In this document: positions 17,927 to 27,468 of the stretch, in pieces
How the letters are laid out: every line of letters starts with the position of its first letter
Numbering within the stretch: the first letter of the stretch is position 1
Assembly (NCBI RefSeq): GCF_003150675.1
Contig: NZ_QGGB01000010.1
Location: 186,001 to 250,000, forward strand
Source: Rhodohalobacter mucosus
Lineage (GTDB): Bacteria > Bacteroidota > Rhodothermia > Balneolales > Balneolaceae
Direction of reading: 5' to 3'
DNA: 64,000 nucleotides
Translations under genes and position numbers: made by a program
The notes under the pieces: generated by a model
Seen by the model: only the letters and a program-made list of their open reading frames with translations
Databases searched by the model: none
Told to the model about the DNA's origin: nothing

Positions 17927-19282
17927 ATGCTCAGAACAAGAAAAGAGACACCCCGGGCTTCCAAAAAGGAAATATTCGGGTGGGCCATGTTTGATTTCGC
18001 CAATCAGTCGTATACGCTGCTGATCATCACGGTCATTTTTCCTGTTTTGTTTACAACGGTTATTGTAGGTGATGCCCAGGATGATTACCGTCTGGGAAAC
18101 CTGTTGTGGAGCGTAGCCCTTGCCGTTAGTTACTTCATTGTGGTGCTGAGCGGACCTGTTTTCGGTGCCATCATGGACTTTTCGGCCATGAAGAAGAGGT
18201 TTCTTTTTTACAGCTATGCGTTGACTGTGGTAAGCACAGCACTTCTCTATTTTGTAGAACCCGGACTGGTTGTGCTTGGCGTGATTCTGATTATCATCTC
18301 CAATTTTGCCTATGCCATCGGCGAAAATTTCATTGCAGCCTTTCTGCCCAGTCTGGGCCCTCCTGCCGACATGGGCAAGATCTCCGGATTCGGATGGGCG
18401 CTCGGCTATGTAGGCGGTCTCTTTTCTGCCGGTTTTGTGATCCTCTACCTGGGTGAACCCACCGGCGATAATTTTGACACTATTCGCTGGGTGGGTCCAT
18501 GGGCGGCCCTTTTCTTTCTGGTAGCAGCCATACCCACATTTGCATGGGTGCGGGAGCCGGGCCTGCGCCAGGAACTTCCGGCGGGGGAAACGTTCGTTTC
18601 AATGGGTTTCAAGCGGCTTGGAGAGACATTGCGGGAGCTTCCGCGCTTCCGGGACCTCGGCATATTTCTTATCTCGGTCTTTTTCGCAATGGCTGCAATC
18701 TACATTGTGGTCAGTTTCGCATTTATTTACGGTGATCAGGTGGTACAGTGGGATGAGTCGGTGCGCGTTCTTATGTTTGTGGTTGTCCAGGTAACCGCGG
18801 CTGCAGGCGCTTTTCTGTTTGGCGTAATTCAGGACCGTATTGGTGCGCGTCTTACCTACAACCTCACTCTGGGACTCTGGTTTCTGGGAGTGCTCGGAAT
18901 CTGGGCCGTCACCGATATTACCGTCTGGCTCAATTCACAGCTCGGCACCTCTTTCGAGGATCAGTACGTTTTCCTTTGGATTGGTGTGGTTGCGGGCCTG
19001 AGCCTGGGGTCCAGCCAGTCGGCAAGCCGGGCTATGGTGGGCCTTTTTTCCCCGGAACAGAAAGCCGCCGAATTTTTTGGTTTCTGGGGCCTTTCGAATA
19101 AGGTTGCCGGTGTATTTGGCATTATCGGGCTGGGCCTGTTGCAGGCGGAATTCGGGCTTCAGCAATCCGTACTGTTCTGTGCATTTCTATTTCTGGTCGC
19201 AATTGTTATCTGTCTGTTTGTTAACCAGGAACGGGGTGAAATGGCTGCTGATGATTATCACGAACAAAATTATATCGGCTAG
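17927..19282 (+). CDS. MFS transporter, UMF1 family
   Basis: 451-aa membrane protein with about 12 hydrophobic helices. The opening KKEIFGWAMFDFANQSYTLLI is the signature of the UMF1 (Atg22-like, vacuole-effluxer-like) MFS family. Cytoplasmic loop motifs include GPVFGAIMDFSAMKKRFL between TM2 and TM3. Bacterial members are of unknown substrate; Atg22 exports amino acids from the yeast vacuole. It has an ATG start and 98 bp separates it from rnhA. Confidence 0.88.
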   Translation: MLRTRKETPRASKKEIFGWAMFDFANQSYTLLIITVIFPVLFTTVIVGDAQDDYRLGNLLWSVALAVSYFIVVLSGPVFGAIMDFSAMKKRFLFYSYALTVVSTALLYFVEPGLVVLGVILIIISNFAYAIGENFIAAFLPSLGPPADMGKISGFGWALGYVGGLFSAGFVILYLGEPTGDNFDTIRWVGPWAALFFLVAAIPTFAWVREPGLRQELPAGETFVSMGFKRLGETLRELPRFRDLGIFLISVFFAMAAIYIVVSFAFIYGDQVVQWDESVRVLMFVVVQVTAAAGAFLFGVIQDRIGARLTYNLTLGLWFLGVLGIWAVTDITVWLNSQLGTSFEDQYVFLWIGVVAGLSLGSSQSASRAMVGLFSPEQKAAEFFGFWGLSNKVAGVFGIIGLGLLQAEFGLQQSVLFCAFLFLVAIVICLFVNQERGEMAADDYHEQNYIG

Positions 19283-19602
19283 ATCTGTTTTTTTGCTTAC
19301 CGGGCGGTTGTTCATTCCCCCATCTGCACCTGACAATCAGCCCAAGCCCGTACCGGTAACATATATTGATTGTTGCAAGCCATTAATTTTCAATTGTATG
19401 TCTTCTTAGCTATTGATATCAGTATACCCATTTCGGTTTACTGTGACGGGTGATTTGTGAAGGGTAAAAAAAATCATAAATCACCATGCATTTTCCGCGT
19501 ATTGTGTTAAATTAAGCCAGTTTTATTGTACAGGGATGTATAATACTCTATGCATAAAAACAGATTGATGAATTTCTCATCAAGGTAACTGAAATATTTA
19601 AT
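19283..19602. other. AT-rich leader region upstream of the H1-like gene
   Basis: This 320-bp region contains no gene. It holds a TATAAT-like hexamer near 19540 and must carry the promoter of the abundant small H1-like gene, but I cannot place boxes with confidence. An octamer-like pair, GGTGATTTGTGAAG and AATCATAAATCACC near 19450-19485, forms a weak inverted repeat (GGTGATTT/AAATCACC). Confidence 0.4.
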
Positions 19603-19614
19603 TTGGAGATTTAT

Positions 19615-19791
19615 ATGAGCAGAATTGACGAAGTAAAAAACCTGACATCTGAACTTGAAGGGGACCTCGACAAGTTTTACAACAAAGGAAATAAGGCAGC
19701 CGGTACACGTGCCCGAAAATCACTCCAGGAACTCAAGAAACTGGCTCAGGAAATCCGTCTTGAAATCCAGGACATGAAGAACAACGCCTAA
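19615..19791 (+). CDS. Histone H1-like (Hc1-type) small DNA-binding protein
   Basis: 58-aa very basic helical protein starting MSRIDEVKNLTSELEGDLDK. Its Lys/Arg-rich middle, KGNKAAGTRARKSLQELKK, is what the small Hc1-like proteins of Bacteroidota look like. These are abundant nucleoid proteins thought to bind DNA or RNA. The ATG at 19615 is preferred to an upstream TTG because GGAG lies 8 bases before it. A strong terminator follows, so the gene is monocistronic. Confidence 0.8.
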   Translation: MSRIDEVKNLTSELEGDLDKFYNKGNKAAGTRARKSLQELKKLAQEIRLEIQDMKNNA

Positions 19792-19819
19792 GATTTAGCA
19801 TATCTTTGCAATTATTTCG

Positions 19820-19852
19820 AGCCGCCGCGGTATAACCCGGCGGCTTTTTTTA
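19820..19852 (+). terminator. Rho-independent terminator after the H1-like gene
   Basis: GCCGCCG (19821-19827) pairs with CGGCGGC (19838-19844), and the hairpin is followed by a run of seven T. Confidence 0.9.
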
Positions 19853-19888
19853 TGCTTTTTTTTGTTAGAGGCTGCTGAATCTGCTTCT

Positions 19889-20935
19889 ATCGTCCAGGTG
19901 CTGTGCTGAGAGATCCCTCCGCTTCGGCCTCTGGCCTGCGGTCGGGATGACAACGACACCCCGTTTTAAAGCGGCGCATCTGTTTCCAAACTAAACCAAT
20001 GACCTTCCAGCGCCTGATTGGCAGAGTCCCCCATTCCGGCGAAGGTGAAGATATGTGATGGACGATGGGTGATGAGCGATGGACGAAGTTTCCTGCAGCA
20101 TGAACCTTGTGCCTTGCACCATGTAACATGATGCCTGTATCCGCCCTTTTTATCGTCCAGGTGCGATGATGGGAGATCCCTCCACTTCGGCCTCTGGCCT
20201 GCGGTCGGGATGACAACGACACCCCGTTTTAAAGCGACGCATCTGTATCCAAACTATACCAATGACCTTCCCGCGCCGCCAGGGCGGGACCGGATTCCCA
20301 ACACCGGAGGTGTTGAATATCAATAGCCCCGGGTGCAACCCGGGGTGGGAGTGCGCCGTAATCACAACCCCGAGGACGAATGTTAATCAACGCCCGGGTC
20401 CTGCCGAGGGGTTCGAGGGAATGGTTGACCGGGCGAGACCCGCGGGAAGATATGTGATGGACGATGGGTGATGAGCGATGGACGAAGTTTCCTGCAGCAT
20501 GAACCTTGTGCCTTGCACCCTGAAGCCTGATGCCTGTATCCGCCCTTTTTATCGTCCATGTGCGATGATGGGAGATCCCTCCACTTCGGCCTCTGGCCTG
20601 CGGTCGGGATGACAACGACACCCCGTTTTAAAGCGACGCATCTGTATCCCAACTAAACCAATGACCTTCCCGCGCCGCCAGGGCGGGACCGGATTCCTAA
20701 CACCGGAGGTGTTGAACATCAATAGCCCCGTGCGAAGCGCGGGGTGGGAGTGCGCCGCAACCACAACCCCGAGGACGGATGTTAATCAACGCCCGGGTCC
20801 TGCCGAGGGGTTCGTGGGAATGGTTGACCGGGTGAGACCCGCGGGAAGATATGTGATGGACGAAGGATGATGAGCGATGGACGAAGTTTCCTGCAGCATG
20901 AACCTTGTGCCTTGCACCCTGTAGCCTGTAGCTTT
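19889..20935. repeat. Three tandem copies of a composite intergenic repeat
   Basis: Copies begin at the shared ATCGTCC at 19889, 20152 and 20551, giving spacings of 263 and 399 bp. Each copy has a GGGATGAC-type segment (GAGATCCCTCC...CGGTCGGGATGAC), then heptamers of the GATGGAC type (for example 20057-20084), then a second heptamer series of the CCTTGTG/CCTTGCA/GCCTGAT type. Copies 2 and 3 also hold a GC-rich block of about 175 bp with hairpins; copy 1 has a 40-bp replacement there. Several open frames cross the area on both strands, but they follow the repeat units and are not genes. Confidence 0.9.
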
Positions 20936-21006
20936 TTGCATTCTACTAAATTCACATTTCAAAACTCTCTCTTAAGAGTTACTTTTAGCACTCACAGACT
21001 GCAGTC

Positions 21007-21486
21007 ATGAAAAACACTCCATTTCATAAACTTACACCGCGCGCTATCAGAGTCTGGCAGCTTGGCAGTGCATTTGGCAACTTGTTCCTTTTTGCCATTC
21101 CGGCCGTCTATGCCGCCATATTCGGGTACCAGCGCTTCCATTTCTGGATTTTACTGTCGGTTATCGTCCTACTGCTGACCTACTATATTCTGTCCATAGC
21201 GCTTATCCCTTATCTCTCATGGAAGAAGTGGCGCTATGCCATAGATGAGAATGAGATAGACCTGAAACGAGGCGTCATTATCCATCGGCGGACACTGATT
21301 CCGCTCAGCCGCGTGCAGCACGTAGATACCCGGCAGGGTCCTCTGCTTCGATGGTATAATCTGGCCTCCGTAACTATCTCCACGGCCGCCACCACGCACG
21401 AAATTCCCGCATTGGATGAAGTGATTGCCGACCGGGTTCGTCATAAAATTTCAACCTATGCAAGGCTGGCCGAAGATGATGTCTGA
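21007..21486 (+). CDS. PH-domain membrane protein, YdbS-like (bPH2)
   Basis: 159-aa protein with two hydrophobic hairpin helices (about 22-42 and 46-66) followed by one bacterial PH (bPH2) domain: WRYAIDENEIDLKRGVIIHRRTLIPLSRVQHVDTRQGPLLRWYNL (about 75-119), then VTISTAATTHEIPAL. YdbS/YdbT pairs of this kind are found in many bacteria, and the B. subtilis pair has been linked to resistance against certain bacteriocins. The stop overlaps the start of the next gene. Confidence 0.88.
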   Translation: MKNTPFHKLTPRAIRVWQLGSAFGNLFLFAIPAVYAAIFGYQRFHFWILLSVIVLLLTYYILSIALIPYLSWKKWRYAIDENEIDLKRGVIIHRRTLIPLSRVQHVDTRQGPLLRWYNLASVTISTAATTHEIPALDEVIADRVRHKISTYARLAEDDV

Positions 21487-23008
21487 ATTTCAGCGACAGC
21501 ACCCTGCATCGGCCATCAGTGGCGCCTTTGCCCTGATCCGCGAGAACTTTGTCACCATTCTCATCTTTCTGTTTCTGGGTGTGAGCAACGAAAACCTGGA
21601 TTTTCTCTGGTGGATTTCGGGAGGTTTTATCGTTCTGCTGCTGCTCGGTTTCGGCAGCTGGTGGCGATTTGAGTACAAAATTGAAAACGGAGAGCTGCAT
21701 ATTCGCCGCGGGCTTTTTGTCCGGAAAAATCTTTATCTCACCAAAGACCGTATCCAGGTGATCGATATCACAGCGGGATTGGTCCAGCGGCTATTCGGCC
21801 TTGTGAAAGTGGATATACAGACGGCCGGCTCCAGCTCCAGGGAAGCATCGATCGAAGCCGTTAGCCTTCAGCGCGCCAAAGAGATTAACCGGCTGCTTCG
21901 CGGTGAAACGGATTCAAGCGATGCGGGAGAGTCCGAAGAAATTTCAGAGACAATCGACAAACCTCAAAAGATATTCACACTTCCGGGCAAGGAGCTGCTG
22001 ATCGCGGCCTCAACCTCAGGCAGTTTTGGTATAGCCTTCTCCATTCTGGCCACGGTATTTTCACAGGCAGAACCGCTGCTCGATGAGTCCGAAATGTACG
22101 ATATCATCATCGGCCTGCTGCCCGCCCAGAATGACCTTTTCACCATCATCGTCATGGTTGTGATTTTTGCGGCTGCAGCCTGGCTGCTCTCCTTCATCTC
22201 TACGCTTCTCAGCTATGGTGACTTCAAACTGGAGGTGAAACCGGATGAAATGGTGATCTCACGCGGCATCTTCGAAAAAAAGCGCCTCACCATTCCCTAT
22301 AACCGGATTCAGGCTGTTCATATCTCAGAAGGAATTATCCGTCAGCCGCTCGGATACGCTTCCGTACACATCGAAAGCGCCGGATACGGGGATGACAAGG
22401 GAACCGGATCCATTGTACTTTTTCCGTTAATGAAACGGGATGAGCTGCTTCTGTTTCTGAACGACATCCTGCCCGACTACCAGAAGCTGCATGAAGGCGT
22501 GCGTCCGCCGGCCAGGGCGGCGCGGAGATACATGATCCGTGCTTCGGTTGTGATTACGGCCATCACTGCAGCACTCTATTGGTTGTTAAGCCTCAATAAC
22601 TGGGTTTGGATTATCCCAGCGCTATCGGTTTACTGGGGATGGCTGCGCTACAGGGATGCCGCCGCTGCCTTAAGTGAGGACGTGCTGGTGATTCGCAGCC
22701 GGCAGCTCGCCAAAAATACCGCCTATATCAAGAGAAAACGCATTCAGGACGCCACCATCAGCCAAAGCTGGATCCAGTGTTTCAGGAATCTTTGTACGGT
22801 TACCGTACATGTGGCATCCGGCGACCAGGGCAAATCGTTTTCGGTTACCGATCTGGAAGCTGCCGAAGGGCGATTTCTGCTGAAAGAGCTGAAAGGGCAT
22901 GGAATGTCATACGGTGATTTGCAGGATATCCCGGCACCGGAATTTACCGTCAAACTGCCGGGGTGGCCGCATTCATTGATCGGCAGCGATCAGGCGGCAG
23001 CAAACTGA
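21476..23008 (+). CDS. PH-domain membrane protein, YdbT-like (multiple bPH2)
   Basis: 510-aa partner of the preceding gene. The start is the tandem ATGATG at 21476/21479, overlapping the upstream TGA by about 10 bp. Three repeated modules of two membrane helices plus a bPH2 domain can be seen. The first has WWRFEYKIENGELHIRRGLFVRKNLYLTKDRIQVIDI; the second FKLEVKPDEMVISRGIFEKKRLTIPYNRIQAVHI; the third, weaker, EDVLVIRSRQLAKNTAYIKRKRIQDATI. This is the standard YdbT arrangement. The 3' end overlaps the opposite-strand response regulator by 19 bp. Confidence 0.88.
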   Translation: MMSEFQRQHPASAISGAFALIRENFVTILIFLFLGVSNENLDFLWWISGGFIVLLLLGFGSWWRFEYKIENGELHIRRGLFVRKNLYLTKDRIQVIDITAGLVQRLFGLVKVDIQTAGSSSREASIEAVSLQRAKEINRLLRGETDSSDAGESEEISETIDKPQKIFTLPGKELLIAASTSGSFGIAFSILATVFSQAEPLLDESEMYDIIIGLLPAQNDLFTIIVMVVIFAAAAWLLSFISTLLSYGDFKLEVKPDEMVISRGIFEKKRLTIPYNRIQAVHISEGIIRQPLGYASVHIESAGYGDDKGTGSIVLFPLMKRDELLLFLNDILPDYQKLHEGVRPPARAARRYMIRASVVITAITAALYWLLSLNNWVWIIPALSVYWGWLRYRDAAAALSEDVLVIRSRQLAKNTAYIKRKRIQDATISQSWIQCFRNLCTVTVHVASGDQGKSFSVTDLEAAEGRFLLKELKGHGMSYGDLQDIPAPEFTVKLPGWPHSLIGSDQAAAN

Positions 23009-23364
23009 ACGTTGACGAGCGCGGATTTCAGTTCGTGGATATTGACCGGCTTCATCAGATAGAATGAGTTCGTCACTTCCATCGCCGTTCGCCTGGTGTC
23101 CGCGTCCGTTTGTGCGGAGATGTAGATAACCGGCACATCGGAGTGCTGCCTGATTTTCTGCATGGCCTCCACGCCGGTTACGCTGTCGGCAAGCATGATG
23201 TCCATCATGATCAGGTCGGGCCGGTGCTTTTCCACCATCCGGATGGCGTCTTCGCCGCCATGGGCAACGCTAACCACTTCAAAATTCATTGATTTGGCCA
23301 TTTTTCTGAGTACAATGGCCAGCAACCGGTCGTCTTCTACGATGACTACTTTTTTCTTTTCCAT
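22990..23364 (-). CDS. Stand-alone response regulator receiver protein
   Basis: 124-aa CheY-like single-domain receiver. The acid pair is D11-D12 in VIVEDD, the phospho-acceptor is D55 in LIMMDIML, the switch Ser is S83 in VIYISAQ and the conserved Lys is K105 in YLMKPV. There is no output domain, so it works by protein contact or as a phosphorelay intermediate. No histidine kinase lies in this window. The ATG at 23362-23364 is preferred over an upstream TTG at 23370. Its 3' end is antisense to the YdbT-like gene for 19 bp. Confidence 0.92.
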   Translation of the reverse strand: MEKKKVVIVEDDRLLAIVLRKMAKSMNFEVVSVAHGGEDAIRMVEKHRPDLIMMDIMLADSVTGVEAMQKIRQHSDVPVIYISAQTDADTRRTAMEVTNSFYLMKPVNIHELKSALVNVQFAAA

Positions 23365-23602
23365 GAGCAAATGTTTTATTCAGGAAACAATATATAGACC
23401 GCTTTCCGCCTAAACCATTAATGTTCTCTAAGGGAGAAAAGGGCCCGGAACCTTTCAAATAAACAGTTCAACCATGGCTTCCCAGTGCCCAGCTAAAAAA
23501 TATTCCATAAGTTGCTAATATTTAATGTTTTTTTTTATTCTATTTATCAGTTTATACAAGTTCAGACCTATCTGCTGTCTTAATAACAATGGCTCAGTAA
23601 AA

Positions 23603-24736
23603 ATGAAAAAGAGTATTGCTTTCTGCTTAGTGTTTTTTCTTTTTCTGGGTTGTAGTGAGCGTGAAGAGAATGCAGTTCAGAACTCCTCTAACCCAATCGT
23701 TCATCCCACTGAACATGCTTTTTTACCTGATTCAGTTATCGGCTCCGTCATTAACACGTCAGAAATATTTGATACCCCTCTCTACTCCGAAAATGAATTA
23801 TTGGTAAGAATCGGGAAGAATGAAGGTCAGATGGAAGAGATTCTGGGATCGTTGACAGGGGCCGGAGTGGTGGGAGATGATCTGCTGATTATTGCAGATG
23901 ATCAGCAAAATATGATTCGTGTTTACGACTTGAAGACAGGCGGACACCTTTTCCCCCTGGCACGAAGTGGGCGTGGACCGGGTGAGTTGTTTGAGATTGC
24001 AGCTTTAGAAACCAACGGCCGAATCGTTGCCGCGGCTGACCGGATTCAAAAGATCGAATTATTTGAGTGGAAAGATGGAGATCAGTTTGAAAACCGTTTG
24101 ATCGACATCGATTTTACGCCTCATTTCCTCTGCCTGCTCGGCGATCGTCTTTTTGTTTCCGGATTTCACTATGTGAACAAAAACACGATTCATGTTTATG
24201 ATGTACAGGACGGTCAGCACATCAAATCTTTTCATGATGCCTATCCTTCCGAGAGTTTTATGACTCAGATGATGTTGTCAAACAACAGGGTCGCTTGCAA
24301 CAACTCAACGGGAACCGTGGCCGTTATGAATCCCTATTTACCCTATGTGTACGGGTACAATTCAGAAGGAGAACGGCTTTGGACATCAAAATTAGAGGAC
24401 TTTGCACCGGTTGAGGCAACCGAGTTTATGAGTGAGAACGGAAGGCCCGGGGTTACCAAGAGTATCAGGCCTGACGGTATCACAGATATTTATTCTCAAT
24501 TCATCTCATTCGAAGATTCCGATTTTTTCCTGCTGCAAATGAACAGAATGGAGAAAAAAGATGGCGAGACGATACATGGTCAATTATTAACCATGAAAAT
24601 TGAAGCTGCTACAGGAATTGGGCAAGTCGTCAACTCTGAGCATCCAATTATTGAGGACCTGCCCCGGAATTATACCATCTCGAAAACCAACCGCCCTTAC
24701 CCACAGATATCGGTATATGAAAGAAACGAACCTTAG
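23603..24736 (+). CDS. 6-bladed beta-propeller lipoprotein
   Basis: 377-aa lipoprotein from the ATG at 23603; an earlier in-frame start at 23525 would bury the signal. The lipobox is LFLGC, within MKKSIAFCLVFFLFLGC. The mature part has propeller-type repeats, including the diagnostic GRGPGEL motif (SGRGPGELFEIAALE) that marks the 6-bladed beta-propeller family of Bacteroidota. These are periplasmic or surface lipoproteins of unknown ligand, often next to NVEALA-type peptides. The gene overlaps the next one by 20 bp and is paralogous to the gene at 26167. Confidence 0.85.
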   Translation: MKKSIAFCLVFFLFLGCSEREENAVQNSSNPIVHPTEHAFLPDSVIGSVINTSEIFDTPLYSENELLVRIGKNEGQMEEILGSLTGAGVVGDDLLIIADDQQNMIRVYDLKTGGHLFPLARSGRGPGELFEIAALETNGRIVAAADRIQKIELFEWKDGDQFENRLIDIDFTPHFLCLLGDRLFVSGFHYVNKNTIHVYDVQDGQHIKSFHDAYPSESFMTQMMLSNNRVACNNSTGTVAVMNPYLPYVYGYNSEGERLWTSKLEDFAPVEATEFMSENGRPGVTKSIRPDGITDIYSQFISFEDSDFFLLQMNRMEKKDGETIHGQLLTMKIEAATGIGQVVNSEHPIIEDLPRNYTISKTNRPYPQISVYERNEP

Positions 24737-25355
24737 AATTACCCACATTATTGGATTGATTTGGATCATGATCGCTGGTTTTGCATGCAACGATTCTGAA
24801 CCTGAATTAGACGGTTCAAATAGCGCTGAAACATCCGTTGAAGGCACTTCACCTGTCGAAACTGACGAGTCAGACTACTACTTAACCCATAAAGAAGAGC
24901 TGGTATTTATATTTGCATCCTCGCGCTCAACGTGCCCCGCTTGTGAGGACGCTGAGCTTTCAGAATTGATCAATGACATCAAAACAAAAATTCAAGACAG
25001 GTCCCGGGAACTTGGAATCGGCTTTACATCCATAGGGATTGCGGTTGACTGGAGCCCGGAAACCGGAATTGATCATTTGCGGAATATCAGTATATTCGAT
25101 GAGATGATCGTTGGCAGAAACTGGTACAATACGGGAATGATTAAATATACATTCTCTGAATTCCCAGGAAGAAGAGGATTGCCGCAAATTATTATCACCA
25201 AAAGAGTTTATTCGGGCGAAATGAATCCGGATCGAGGGGTCATCAGCGGCTATAATGGTATTGAAAGTGATGTGGAACTGCACAGGGTTTTTGGCCCGCC
25301 TGCTTTTGCACGGTGGAACCGGGATGGGCTTCCTTTCTCAAGAGAAATCGATTAG
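24717..25355 (+). CDS. Thioredoxin-like lipoprotein with CPAC motif
   Basis: 212-aa predicted lipoprotein. The start ATG at 24717 lies inside the end of the propeller gene. The signal ends in lipobox AGFAC. The mature part has a strand-loop ELVFIFASSRSTCPACEDAELSELI in which CPAC takes the place of the thioredoxin CxxC. Later comes RRGLPQIIITK with the family's cis-Pro-like LPQ. This looks like a periplasm-facing thiol oxidoreductase or redox-active sensor. The tight overlap with the propeller gene implies a joint function. Confidence 0.72.
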   Translation: MKETNLRITHIIGLIWIMIAGFACNDSEPELDGSNSAETSVEGTSPVETDESDYYLTHKEELVFIFASSRSTCPACEDAELSELINDIKTKIQDRSRELGIGFTSIGIAVDWSPETGIDHLRNISIFDEMIVGRNWYNTGMIKYTFSEFPGRRGLPQIIITKRVYSGEMNPDRGVISGYNGIESDVELHRVFGPPAFARWNRDGLPFSREID

Positions 25356-25441
25356 TTGCGGATAGTCAGACAACGTTCGCAATTGAAATGACCTCTGTTT
25401 TTTTGAAGTACCCAATATACAAATCAAATACAGAGGCTTCA

Positions 25442-25628
<187 letters not shown>

Positions 25629-25818
25629 GCAGATTAATAAACATAAGATTTGCTATTGATTTTTTTTTTCAACATTCAGAAAAAATCTTAGTCATATATT
25701 AAATATTATCTGTGATATAAGATCTTAAGTATTGTATGCATATAGCAAGAGAATAGATATAAAAACGAAAAAGAACCTGTGGGTAACAGGATAAACATCA
25801 ATTAAATGGAGAATCGAC

Positions 25819-26109
25819 ATGAATTACAGCAATAAATCATATCTTAGAATCTTTACTGCCCTAATGGCATGTTTCTTATTAGCTATCACCTTTCAGTTTG
25901 ATTTAAATAATACAGATCAAATAGATAGTCAATCAATTAAGATTTCATTGAATGACGCCGAAGCAAGATCAGATGATGATGAATACTATATGACAACTAC
26001 CTATTGTTGGGAAACAGGTGAACCAATCTGGATATGTAAAGTGGGCGAAGGTAACTGCTGTGTTTCATGCCAGGGTACATGCAGTTCTTCAGATCCTGGT
26101 GAAGGGTAA
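25819..26109 (+). CDS. NVEALA-like leader peptide with six-cysteine mature region
   Basis: 96-aa small exported peptide. Residues 10-27 form one hydrophobic segment. Then comes a linker ending ISLNDAEARS (42-51), which resembles the LxNVEALA motif of the NVEALA peptide family of Bacteroidota. The region after the motif is rich in Asp/Tyr and contains exactly six cysteines (C63, C73, C80, C81, C84, C88), enough for three disulfides. A good GGAG ribosome site lies 8 bases before the ATG. It is followed 57 bp later by a beta-propeller lipoprotein, the usual neighbour of NVEALA genes. The biological role of the family is not known to me. Family membership is from motif and context only. Confidence 0.7.
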   Translation: MNYSNKSYLRIFTALMACFLLAITFQFDLNNTDQIDSQSIKISLNDAEARSDDDEYYMTTTYCWETGEPIWICKVGEGNCCVSCQGTCSSSDPGEG

Positions 26110-26166
26110 TATCTAACTAAATCTTTAAAACCCTCATGAATAAAATGAGGGTTTAAATTTCCAAAT

Positions 26167-27372
26167 ATGAGATACCTAATTCCACTTATCGCACTTTTTC
26201 TCACCTCTTGCAATAGCAATGAGCGTGAAATTCAAGATCACAATGATCTTGAGCAGATAAGCATTGACGTAAGTAAATCAGAAGAAATTATGATGTCAGA
26301 TTTCTTTGATAGTATTGATTACGTCACTTTGAAAACACCTGATAGTGATGTAATTGGGAGAATACGCAAGATCGTTATACAAGATGATTACATGGCATTT
26401 CTCGATCAGGCGAAAAACAGTATTTGGATACACACAGCCGAAGGTGAATACGTGAATGAAGTTGCCATACCCGTCGGCAGAGGACCCGGTGAACTTGAAC
26501 AAATTGAGGACATCGTTTTTACCGGTAATAATGAAATTCACGCTCTCGGTGCATTTAAGATCGTAGTTTATAAAATGGATGGTGAGTACCAGCGAGAGGT
26601 CCCTTTTCGATTTTTTATTTACCGTTTTACTTATGACGAAGATTCAGAACTATACATCGGCTATGCAGCCAACTCTCTTAACGACATACTTGACAATACC
26701 CATAGCGGGAAAAACTTAATCGTATTTAACAATAAAGGAGAGATTGTCGACAGTTTCTTACCTATTCCTGAAGGACGGCAAGAGCTGGGCTACCTGGTTC
26801 CGAACAAATTTCCAACATACAATGGTGAAACATTATTTTTTCCCCACCTTGTAGATACAGTTTATACGATTACATCTAGTGGAGCTTCTCCAAAATATGC
26901 CCTGGATTATGATGATTATTCGGTTACGGATGAAGTATTTGCAAGAAGATCCATTTACGATAATTCTGAACATTCGGCTTTTGAATTCACAGAAAATGAA
27001 CTTTGGGCCAATGACTATGTAAGCAACATGACATTTTTTAATGAAACGGATGCTTACATATTTTTCAGAATCGGGGTTGGCCGCACACAGTACAATGTCA
27101 TTTATGACAAAAACAAGAAAGAATCAAAAGTGGGGCCCATGAAATTTGTAAACGACATGGATTTTGGCTTTGTGCCAAACATCTATGCAAGCTATGATAC
27201 CGCCCTTTATTCCATCATAGAGGCCGGCGATTTGATCCGGCAGTTGAACGACCTGTACGAAAACGAGCCGGAGAAGTATGCCCAGCCGAATACGCAGAAC
27301 CTGGTAAGGCTGGCCCGGTCTGTTTCGGAAAACAACAATCCCATTCTTCAGATTGCTACGTTTAAGGAGTAA
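26167..27372 (+). CDS. 6-bladed beta-propeller lipoprotein (second copy)
   Basis: 401-aa lipoprotein with lipobox FLTSC at about residues 11-15. It carries the same GRGPGEL motif (VGRGPGELEQIEDIVF) and the same strand spacing as the gene at 23603, so the two are diverged paralogues. DNA here is more AT-rich than the surrounding housekeeping genes, suggesting acquisition. It is co-directional with the NVEALA-like peptide and converges on gcvP. Confidence 0.85.
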   Translation: MRYLIPLIALFLTSCNSNEREIQDHNDLEQISIDVSKSEEIMMSDFFDSIDYVTLKTPDSDVIGRIRKIVIQDDYMAFLDQAKNSIWIHTAEGEYVNEVAIPVGRGPGELEQIEDIVFTGNNEIHALGAFKIVVYKMDGEYQREVPFRFFIYRFTYDEDSELYIGYAANSLNDILDNTHSGKNLIVFNNKGEIVDSFLPIPEGRQELGYLVPNKFPTYNGETLFFPHLVDTVYTITSSGASPKYALDYDDYSVTDEVFARRSIYDNSEHSAFEFTENELWANDYVSNMTFFNETDAYIFFRIGVGRTQYNVIYDKNKKESKVGPMKFVNDMDFGFVPNIYASYDTALYSIIEAGDLIRQLNDLYENEPEKYAQPNTQNLVRLARSVSENNNPILQIATFKE

Positions 27373-27411
27373 TTAACGGGCGCTTTCAAAGCTTCTTAAA
27401 CCAATCCCCGG

Positions 27412-27437
27412 CCCCTTCCGCCAGCCGGCGGATGGGG
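27412..27437. terminator. Hairpin between convergent propeller gene and gcvP
   Basis: Arms CCCCTTCCGCC (27412-27422) and GGCGGATGGGG (27427-27437) pair at 10 of 11 positions. There is no long T run, so it may be a two-way transcription barrier or a degenerate intergenic palindrome. Confidence 0.5.
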
Positions 27438-27468
27438 AATCCTTCCACTTTTCAGTATTTATTAATCT

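Noticed and set aside
19887-20870. Several open frames of 60-130 codons on both strands in the composite repeat
   Set aside because: They repeat with the DNA units, overlap each other on both strands, have no ribosome sites and have no protein-like features.
19889-20935. Possible CRISPR array
   Set aside because: Repeats are hundreds of bases long and composite, spacers are not unique or of regular size, and no cas gene is present.
20978-21000. TTAGCACTC, a half CIRCE site before the PH-domain gene
   Set aside because: The inverted GAGTGCTAA half is absent, and the downstream gene is not a heat-shock gene.
23525-23602. Upstream in-frame start of the first propeller lipoprotein
   Set aside because: It would place 26 unrelated residues before a complete lipoprotein signal peptide; the ATG at 23603 gives a proper lipobox.
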